Origin: Burkholderiales bacterium
GTDB lineage: Bacteria > Pseudomonadota > Gammaproteobacteria > Burkholderiales > Burkholderiaceae_E
DNA length: 17,090 nt
NCBI GenBank assembly: GCA_027489195.1
Contig: JAIYAG010000470.1
Location: 1 to 17,090 of the forward strand
Direction: 5' to 3'
Under the pieces are notes generated by a model, which ran no database searches, had not been told where the DNA came from, and was given only the letters and a program-made list of their open reading frames with translations. Every line of letters starts with the position of its first letter. Position 1 is the first letter of the stretch. Position numbers and translations under genes: made by a program. Positions 11,721-17,090 of this stretch are shown one piece after another.

Positions 11721-12731
11721 ATGCCGCTGACGCTGGAAGCCCTCGAGACGGTCGACACCATCGCCCGCAAGGGCAGCTTCGCCGCGGCGGCGGCGGCGCT
11801 CGGCAAGGTGCCTTCGGCGCTGACCTACACGGTGCGCAAGCTCGAGGACGAGCTCGACGTGCTGCTGTTCGACCGGCGCGGGCCGCGCGCGCAGCTCACC
11901 GCCGCCGGCCGGGTGCTGCTCGACGAGGGCCGCGGACTGCTGCGCTCGGCGGACGACCTCGCGCGCCGCGTGCGCCGGGTCGCGAGCGGCTGGGAGCCGG
12001 AGCTGCGGATCGGCGTCGACGCGCTCATCGACTTCGACCGGCTGCGGCCGCTGATCGAGGACTTCTACCGGCTGCAGGCGCCGACGCGGCTGCGCTTCAC
12101 CTACGAGGTGCTCGACGGCGCGTGGGAGGCCCTGCTCGAGGGCCGCGCGGACCTGGCGATCGGTGCGCCACACGATGCGCCGAGCCCGGCCCTGTCATCG
12201 GCGAGCTTCTCGCTGCGGCCGATGGGCCGCGTCGAGTTCGTGTTCTGCGTGGCGCCGCACCACCCGCTGGCGAGCGTGGACGAGCCGATCCCGACCGAGA
12301 CGCTGGTGGCGCACCGGGCGGTGGCGGTCGGCGGCACGTCGAGGCTCGCGCCCTCCCGCAGTTCGGGGCTGCTCGCAGGCCAGGAGACGCTCACCGTCGG
12401 CACCGCCGAGCAGAAGGTGGCGATGCAGGTCGCCGGGCTCGGCGTGGGCTGGATCCCCGAGCCCTTCGCCCGTCCGCACCTCGCCTGCGGTCGCCTGGTC
12501 GCGCGCCGGCCCGCCGAGCCGCGCCCGCCGGCGACGCTGCACTACGGCTGGCGGCGAGCCGACCCCGGCAATGCGCTGAAGTGGTGGCTGTCCCGCCTCG
12601 AGCTGCCGCAGGTGCGCGAGCGCCTGCTCGACGGGCCGCAGTCGGCGCCGCTGCCGGACGGTGGCTGGACAGCCGAGGGTGACGGGGCACCGCCGAAGAC
12701 CCGTGCGCGTCCCCGCAGGACCGCCCGATGA
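11721..12731 (+). CDS. LysR-type transcriptional regulator, YhaJ-like
   Basis: A 336-residue LysR family regulator. The winged helix-turn-helix lies in residues about 3-60, with GSFAAAAAALGKVPSALTYT as the recognition unit. This N-terminus, including LTLEALETVDTI and the ASGWEPEL linker, closely resembles E. coli YhaJ, which lies next to a pirin-like gene (yhaK) and responds to nitroaromatic or quinone compounds. The effector domain runs from about 90 to 300. The last 25 residues are a Pro/Arg-rich tail not needed for the fold, which carries the frame into gluQ. The start at 11721 is the first Met before the HTH; upstream open frame is only antisense of the pirin gene. Regulation of the divergent pirin operon is inferred from layout. 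Confidence 0.88.
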   Translation: MPLTLEALETVDTIARKGSFAAAAAALGKVPSALTYTVRKLEDELDVLLFDRRGPRAQLTAAGRVLLDEGRGLLRSADDLARRVRRVASGWEPELRIGVDALIDFDRLRPLIEDFYRLQAPTRLRFTYEVLDGAWEALLEGRADLAIGAPHDAPSPALSSASFSLRPMGRVEFVFCVAPHHPLASVDEPIPTETLVAHRAVAVGGTSRLAPSRSSGLLAGQETLTVGTAEQKVAMQVAGLGVGWIPEPFARPHLACGRLVARRPAEPRPPATLHYGWRRADPGNALKWWLSRLELPQVRERLLDGPQSAPLPDGGWTAEGDGAPPKTRARPRRTAR

Positions 12732-13639
12732 ACGCCGCCGACGGCCGCTACGTCGGTCGCTTCGCCCCCTCCCCCACCGGACCGCTGCACGCCGGATCGG
12801 TGGTCGCGGCACTCGCGTCCTGGCTCGATGCGCGCGCGCACGCCGGGCGGTGGCTGCTGCGGATCGAGGACATCGACCCGCCGCGCGAGCAGCCGGGCGC
12901 GACCGCGGCCATCATCGACACGCTGACCCGCCTGGGCCTGCACGCCGACGGCGAGCCGGTCTTCCAGTCGGCGCGCGGCGCGTGCTACGCGGCCGCGCTC
13001 GAGACCCTGGTCGCACGCGGTCTCGCCTATCCCTGCGGCTGCACGCGCCGGGAGATCGCGGACTCGCAGCAGCGCGCCGGACAGGCCGCGGCCCGCCACG
13101 GCGAGCTCGTCTACCCCGGCACCTGCCGCGACGGCCTGCCCGAGGGCCGCGCGCCGCGCGCCTGGCGGCTGCGCGTGCCCGCGGGTACGGTCCGGATCGA
13201 CGATCGGCTGCTCGGCGCCGTCGAGCAGGACGTGGCCGCCGAGGTCGGTGACTTCGTGCTGCGGCGCGCCGACGGGCTGTGGGCCTACCAGCTCGCGGTG
13301 GTGGTCGACGACGCGGCCCAGGGCGTCACCGACGTCGTGCGCGGTGCCGACCTCGCCGGCTCGACCGCACGGCAGGTGGTGCTGGCCGACGCACTCGGCG
13401 TGCCCTCGCCGCGCTGGCTGCACGTGCCGGTGGTGGCCGGGGAGGACGGCGACAAGCTGTCGAAGCAGAACGGTGCGACCGCGATCGACGCGGCCCGGCC
13501 GCTGCCGGTGCTCGACGCGGCGATGCGGCACCTGGGGTTCGAGCCGCCTGCCGTCCGCGAGCGCGACCCGTGGCTCGCGGAGGCCATCCGGCGCTGGGCG
13601 GCCCGCTTCGGCCCGCAGGCCGACGCGCGCCGCCGCTGA
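12728..13639 (+). CDS. gluQ: Glutamyl-Q tRNA(Asp) synthetase
   Basis: A 303-residue truncated glutamyl-tRNA synthetase paralogue without an anticodon-binding domain. It attaches glutamate to the queuosine base of tRNA(Asp). Signatures seen are RFAPSPTGPLHAGS at 11-24 (HIGH motif as HAGS), LLRIEDIDPPR at 43-53, the zinc site C103, C105, Y129, C133, and the KMSKS-like KLSKQ at 243-247. Length is typical of GluQ-RS, far shorter than GltX. The ATG overlaps the stop of the LysR regulator by four bases (ATGA), so it is probably translated from the same message. It lacks a clear ribosome-binding site of its own. It converges on the rhlE gene with a three-base gap. The partner is unusual, since gluQ in gammaproteobacteria commonly follows dksA. 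Confidence 0.95.
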   Translation: MNAADGRYVGRFAPSPTGPLHAGSVVAALASWLDARAHAGRWLLRIEDIDPPREQPGATAAIIDTLTRLGLHADGEPVFQSARGACYAAALETLVARGLAYPCGCTRREIADSQQRAGQAAARHGELVYPGTCRDGLPEGRAPRAWRLRVPAGTVRIDDRLLGAVEQDVAAEVGDFVLRRADGLWAYQLAVVVDDAAQGVTDVVRGADLAGSTARQVVLADALGVPSPRWLHVPVVAGEDGDKLSKQNGATAIDAARPLPVLDAAMRHLGFEPPAVRERDPWLAEAIRRWAARFGPQADARRR

Positions 13640-13642
13640 GGC

Positions 13643-15247
13643 TCAGGCCTTCTTGCCGCCGCCGAGGAGGGCTGCGACCGGACGGGCGCCCCGGCGCGGC
13701 GCGGGACGCGCGGCCTCGGTCGCGGCGGCGCTCGCGGCCGCATCGGCCGTCTGCCCGGCGACACCGACGTCCGGCTCGTAGGGCTTGGAGAAGAAGGGAT
13801 CGTCGCGCAGGCGCGGAGCCGCCGGCGGGACCGTCGGGCGCGCACGCGCGGAGCGGTCGTCGTCTCGCTCGCGGCTGCGGCGCGGGCGCTCGGTGTCGCG
13901 CTCCGGGCGTTCGGTGCGCGGGGCCCGCTCGGCGGGCTCCGCACGCGGCCCCCGCTCTGCCGCCTCGGGCTGCGGCGCACCTTCGGCGGCCTCGGGCTGC
14001 GGCGCGGCGCGCTCCGTGCCCTCGCTGCGCGCCGGACGCTCGCTGCGCCCTTCACGACGCATGCCGCGGGGTCCGGCATCGACGGCCATGTCCTCGACGG
14101 GCAGCTTGCTCTTGACCAGCTTCTCGATGTCGGCGAGCAGCCGGTCGTCGTTGCTGCCGGTCATCAGCGACAGGGCCATGCCCGAGGCGCCCGCGCGGCC
14201 GGTGCGGCCGATGCGGTGCACGTAGTCCTCGGGCGAGTACGGCAGGTCGTAGTTGATGACCGCAGGCAGCTCGGCGATGTCGAGCCCGCGGGCGGCGACG
14301 TCGGTGGCGACCAGCACGACGATCTTGCCCGCCTTGAAGTCCTCGAGCGTCTTGAGCCGCTCCTGCTGGGACTTGTCGCCGTGGATCGCCGCCGAGTTCA
14401 GGCCGTCCTTCTCGAGCTCGCGCGCCAGCCGGCCGCAGCCGATCTTGGTGTTCGAGAACACGATGACCTGCGACAGCGCGTTGTCGCGCACCAGCTTGGC
14501 GACCGCGGCGCGCTTGTGCTCCACCGACGGCACCCGATAGACCACCTGGGTGATGTTCTCGGCGAGCGCGTTGCGGCGCGCCACCTCGATGAGCTGCGGG
14601 TTCTTCAGGAAGCTCTCGGCCAGCTTGCGGATCTCGCCGGAGAAGGTCGCCGAGAACATCAGGTTCTGGCGGTCCTTCGACAGCAGGTTGATGATCCGCT
14701 GGATGTCCGGCAGGAAGCCCATGTCGAGCATCCGGTCGGCCTCGTCGAGCACGAGGATCTGGACCTGCGACAGGTTCGTCGTGCGCTGCTCGACGTGGTC
14801 GAGCAGTCGGCCCGGCGTGGCGACCAGCAGCTCGCAGCCGTTGCGCAGCGCCGCGGTCTGCGGCTTCATGTCGACACCACCGAACACCACCGCGCAGCGC
14901 AGCGGCGTGTGCTTCGCGTAGGCGGCGACGTTCTGGTAGATCTGGTCGGCGAGCTCGCGGGTGGGCGCGAGCATCAGCGCACGCACCGGGTGGCGCGCCG
15001 GCGAGGCGCTGCTGCTCGCGAGCGGCAGCAGCCTGTGGATGATCGGCAGCGCGAAGCCGGCGGTCTTGCCGGTCCCGGTCTGGGCCGCACCCATGACGTC
15101 CTTGCCGGTCATCACGACCGGGATGGCCTGGGCCTGGATCGGCGTCGGCTCCCGATAGCCGAGCTCGGCGACGGCACGGCGGATCGGCTCGGCGAGGCCG
15201 AAGTCGTCGAAGGTGATGGGGGGTGTTTCTATTTCTGTTTCGCTCAT
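13643..15247 (-). CDS. rhlE: RhlE-type DEAD-box ATP-dependent RNA helicase
   Basis: A 534-residue helicase. The Q motif region includes PTPIQ at 34-38, motif I AQTGTGKT at 55-62, PTREL at 95-99, DEAD at 168-171, SAT at 199-201, ARGLD at 319-323 and HRIGRTGR at 344-351. Residues after about 390 form a long charged, disordered-looking tail rich in Arg, Glu and Pro, with two nearly identical nine-residue units APQPEAAEG and APQPEAAER, then DPFFSKPYEP and a basic ALLGGGKKA end. Such tails bind RNA and set target choice. RhlE proteins act in ribosome maturation and cold adaptation. The start at 15247 (MSETEIE) matches the family; the frame is open 37 codons further up. No ribosome-binding site is seen before it. 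Confidence 0.93.
   Translation of the reverse strand: MSETEIETPPITFDDFGLAEPIRRAVAELGYREPTPIQAQAIPVVMTGKDVMGAAQTGTGKTAGFALPIIHRLLPLASSSASPARHPVRALMLAPTRELADQIYQNVAAYAKHTPLRCAVVFGGVDMKPQTAALRNGCELLVATPGRLLDHVEQRTTNLSQVQILVLDEADRMLDMGFLPDIQRIINLLSKDRQNLMFSATFSGEIRKLAESFLKNPQLIEVARRNALAENITQVVYRVPSVEHKRAAVAKLVRDNALSQVIVFSNTKIGCGRLARELEKDGLNSAAIHGDKSQQERLKTLEDFKAGKIVVLVATDVAARGLDIAELPAVINYDLPYSPEDYVHRIGRTGRAGASGMALSLMTGSNDDRLLADIEKLVKSKLPVEDMAVDAGPRGMRREGRSERPARSEGTERAAPQPEAAEGAPQPEAAERGPRAEPAERAPRTERPERDTERPRRSRERDDDRSARARPTVPPAAPRLRDDPFFSKPYEPDVGVAGQTADAAASAAATEAARPAPRRGARPVAALLGGGKKA
13962..14005 (-). repeat. Tandem 27-bp repeat in the rhlE tail
   Basis: Seventeen identical bases occur at 13962-13978 and again at 13989-14005, a 27-base period. 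It encodes the two APQPEAA units of the disordered RhlE tail and keeps the reading frame. It probably arose by slippage. Confidence 0.7.
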
Positions 15248-15294
15248 CGGGGGGGCGTCCGGCCGGCTCGGCCGCAGAACGCCGAAAATCGGGC

Positions 15295-15300
15295 ATTTTA
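15295..15300 (-). promoter_or_regulatory. Probable -10 element of rhlE
   Basis: TAAAAT on the minus strand matches five of six consensus positions and predicts a leader of about 41 bases before the ATG at 15247. It lies in a short AT-rich patch (15285-15310) within otherwise GC-rich spacer. No clear -35 is seen. Confidence 0.45.
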
Positions 15301-15366
15301 CGCCTTTTGCCCCGCCAGCGGTTCCCGGGGGCATCCGGGCCCCGTCCGGGCCGCGCACGGCGCACG

Positions 15367-15396
15367 GCCCGCACGCGTCGCCAGCCGACGCGGGGC
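15367..15396 (-). terminator. Hairpin downstream of the DUF1854 gene
   Basis: CGCGTCG at 15374-15380 pairs with CGACGCG at 15386-15392 around a five-base loop. A further GCCC/GGGC pairing (15367-15370 with 15393-15396) extends it across a three-base bulge. It lies 36 bases past the DUF1854 stop. There is no T-tract. A competing stem using 15347-15353 and 15365-15371 is also possible. Confidence 0.4.
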
Positions 15397-15432
15397 ACCC
15401 GGCGCCGCACGCCCGGGGGCGCTCCAGAGGCG

Positions 15433-15897
15433 CTACAGGAACCGGTCGAGCAGCTTGCGGCTGGCGCGATCCAGGGCGCCGATGTCACGCACCAGGAACT
15501 GGATCCCGTTGCGATCGGCGATCAGCAGCGAGCTGCGGGCGAGCCGACGGATGTCCTCCTCGCCCTTGAGCACCAGCGCCGTCGGTCCGCGGTCGGTGTC
15601 GATCGTCCAGGTGCTCGGCGTCGCGAAGCTCGAGACTGCACGGATCGCTCGGATCTCGGGCACGAACTCGCGGCTCGCCAGGTCCTGCTCGATCAAGGTG
15701 CGGCGCGCGGTGTCCAGCGCCTCGAGCCGCGGGATCCAGGCGAGCTCGTGGCCATCGGCGCTGACCAGCGACAGGCCCTCGTCCGGGGCCCCGATCGGGA
15801 ACGCGCGCACCGGCACCACGGCGACGTGGGCCACGCCGTCCTCGCCGGTCAGCACCAGGCGTCCGAAGGGGTCGCGTGACAGCGCGAACTCAGCCAT
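15433..15897 (-). CDS. DUF1854 family protein, cyanophycin-associated type
   Basis: A 154-residue soluble protein recognised as DUF1854 by its conserved course: PVRAFPIGAPDEGLSLV early, HELAWIPRLEAL, REFVPEI, then TPSTWTIDTDRG, a KGEEDIRRL block and the closing SRKLLDRFL. No catalytic motif, signal peptide or membrane segment is visible. This family is known next to a dedicated ABC exporter in cyanophycin-synthesising betaproteobacteria and is named for that association; the biochemical role is not established. Its ATG overlaps the end of the ABC transporter gene by eight bases (ATGGCTGA), so the two are almost certainly translated from one message. It is the last gene of that operon, followed by the 15367-15396 hairpin. 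Confidence 0.88.
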   Translation of the reverse strand: MAEFALSRDPFGRLVLTGEDGVAHVAVVPVRAFPIGAPDEGLSLVSADGHELAWIPRLEALDTARRTLIEQDLASREFVPEIRAIRAVSSFATPSTWTIDTDRGPTALVLKGEEDIRRLARSSLLIADRNGIQFLVRDIGALDRASRKLLDRFL

Positions 15898-17090
15898 CGG
15901 TGTCCTCGTCGCGCCAGAACTTCTGGCGCGACGCCTCGTCGCTCTCGTCGCCCTGGCGAACCTGCGCCTGGTACAGGCGGAAGTACGCGCCCTCGCGGGC
16001 CATCAGCGTCTCGTGGTCGCCGACCTCCACGACCTGCCCGCGATCGAGCACCACCAGCCGGTTGGCCTTGCGCAGCGTCGACAGCCGGTGCGCGATCGCG
16101 ATCGTCGTGCGGCCCTTCACCAGGTTGTCGAGCGCCTTCTGGATCTCCTTCTCGGTCTCGGTGTCGACCGCCGAGGTCGCCTCGTCGAGGATCAGGATCC
16201 GCGGGTCGATCAGCAGCGCGCGCGCGATCGAGATCCGCTGGCGCTCGCCGCCCGACAGCGCCTGCCCGCGCTCGCCGACCAGCGAGTCATAGGCGTGCGG
16301 CAGGCGCAGGATGAAGTCGTGCGCATGGGCCGCGCGCGCGGCCGCGACGATCTCGGCCCGCGTCGCGTCGGGCTTGCCGTAGGCGATGTTCTCGGCGATC
16401 GTGCCGAAGAACAGGAAGGGCTCCTGCAGCACCAGACCGATGTGCCGGCGGAACTGCGCGACCGGCACCGATCGCACGTCGATGCCGTCGATGCGGACCG
16501 TGCCGTCGGTGACGTCGTAGAAGCGGCAGATCAGGTTGACCAGCGTGCTCTTGCCCGAGCCGCTGTGGCCGACCAGGCCGATCATCTCGCCCGGGGCGAT
16601 GTCGAGGTCGATCCCGCGGATGATCGCGCGGTTGCCGTACCGGAAGGCCGCACCCTCGATCTGGATGCGCCCCTCGACCTTGGGCAGCATCACCGGATGG
16701 GCCGGCTCCGGCACGCTGGAGACATGGTCGAGGATGTCGAAGATCCGCTTGGCGCCGGCGGCCGCCTTCTGCGTGAACGACACGATGCGGCTCATCGAGT
16801 CGAGCCGCAGGTAGAAGCGCCCGATGTACGCGAGGAAGGCGGTCAGCACGCCGACGGTGATGCTGTCGCCGGCGATCTGCCAGATGCCGAAGCCCCAGAC
16901 GATCAGCAGCCCGATCTCGGTCATCAGCGTGACCGTCGGCGAGAACAGCGACCACACGCGGTTCACGCGGTCGTTGACCGCGAGGTTGTGGCGATTCGCC
17001 TCGCGGAAGCGCTCCGCCTCGCGGCTCTCCTGCGCGAACGCCTTGACCACGCGGATGCCCGGAATGGTGTCGGCGAGCACGCTGGTGACC
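15890..17090 (-). CDS. ABC exporter with fused ATPase, C-terminal part, cyanophycin-associated type
   Basis: The gene runs off the right edge, so only about 399 C-terminal residues are visible and the start is outside the window. The visible part begins in the cytoplasmic coupling region (IPGIRVVKAFAQE), continues through the last two transmembrane helices, then the nucleotide-binding domain. Walker A GHSGSGKST lies at about 16544-16570, followed by the Q-loop LVLQEPFLFFGTI, signature LSGGE, Walker B ILILDE and the H-loop AHRLST. It is an exporter-type half transporter like MsbA but clearly a different subfamily. Being upstream of and overlapping DUF1854 identifies it as the ABC partner seen beside cyanophycin synthetase genes. 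The substrate is not known. Near the edge, the GTG at 17080 is an internal Val codon, not the start. Confidence 0.88.
   Translation of the reverse strand, partial: VTSVLADTIPGIRVVKAFAQESREAERFREANRHNLAVNDRVNRVWSLFSPTVTLMTEIGLLIVWGFGIWQIAGDSITVGVLTAFLAYIGRFYLRLDSMSRIVSFTQKAAAGAKRIFDILDHVSSVPEPAHPVMLPKVEGRIQIEGAAFRYGNRAIIRGIDLDIAPGEMIGLVGHSGSGKSTLVNLICRFYDVTDGTVRIDGIDVRSVPVAQFRRHIGLVLQEPFLFFGTIAENIAYGKPDATRAEIVAAARAAHAHDFILRLPHAYDSLVGERGQALSGGERQRISIARALLIDPRILILDEATSAVDTETEKEIQKALDNLVKGRTTIAIAHRLSTLRKANRLVVLDRGQVVEVGDHETLMAREGAYFRLYQAQVRQGDESDEASRQKFWRDEDTDG

Noticed and set aside
12542..13531. 329-codon minus-strand open frame opposite gluQ
   Set aside because: Antisense to a gene with intact HIGH-like, zinc and KMSKS-like motifs. 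Composition is His/Arg/Gly-rich with no recognisable fold.
14052..15488. 478-codon minus-strand open frame overlapping rhlE in another frame
   Set aside because: Arg/Ala/Gly-rich frame-shadow of the helicase gene; no motifs.

Overview
The window is visibly very GC-rich DNA, with G or C at most third codon positions. The gene set (258-residue Fpr, RhlE ending in a DPFFSKPY-type tail, DnaE with a QSSLF clamp motif, MsbA, WrbA, pirin, GluQ-RS, DUF1854 with an ABC exporter) points to a betaproteobacterium, most likely in or near the Burkholderiales. That placement rests on protein resemblance only. I see no insertion sequence, prophage, CRISPR array, tRNA or rRNA. The window reads as ordinary, compact chromosome with thirteen complete genes and one truncated gene.

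Left part (1-2376): a two-gene minus-strand unit encodes a small secreted proline-rich protein with a C-terminal YWYWC/CPQGW module, followed through a 4-nt ATGA overlap by a glycine-zipper lipoprotein. A family 2 glycosyltransferase is divergent from it on the plus strand. It converges on msbA across 52 bp that hold a likely bidirectional terminator.

Centre left (2377-8656): dnaE (replicative polymerase alpha subunit) and msbA (lipid A flippase) lie on the minus strand, joined by an 8-nt overlap. A DMT/EamA permease is divergent from dnaE. The 78-bp spacer holds two opposed -10 elements, each almost touching its start codon.

Centre right (8694-13639): this is the redox section. fpr (ferredoxin-NADP reductase) sits behind a good FNR/Anr-type box. 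Upstream of it lies a minus-strand pirin, wrbA and second flavodoxin-like gene set. A LysR-type regulator resembling E. coli YhaJ is divergent from the pirin, and its stop codon overlaps the start of gluQ (glutamyl-Q tRNA(Asp) synthetase). I infer a quinone or electrophile-responsive unit, with the regulator controlling the pirin and WrbA genes.

Right part (13643-17090): a RhlE-type DEAD-box RNA helicase converges on gluQ with a 3-nt gap. Behind it are a DUF1854 gene and the C-terminal half of an ABC exporter, again joined by an 8-nt ATGGCTGA overlap. This pair is known from cyanophycin gene neighbourhoods, so cyanophycin synthetase genes may lie just beyond the right edge.

No wholly new system is obvious. 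The items most worth a second look are the cyanophycin-linked pair, the FNR box before fpr, the regulator-pirin-WrbA-gluQ arrangement, the secreted proline-rich pair, and the repeated pattern of -10 elements abutting start codons. All stretches without a gene are shorter than 300 bases.
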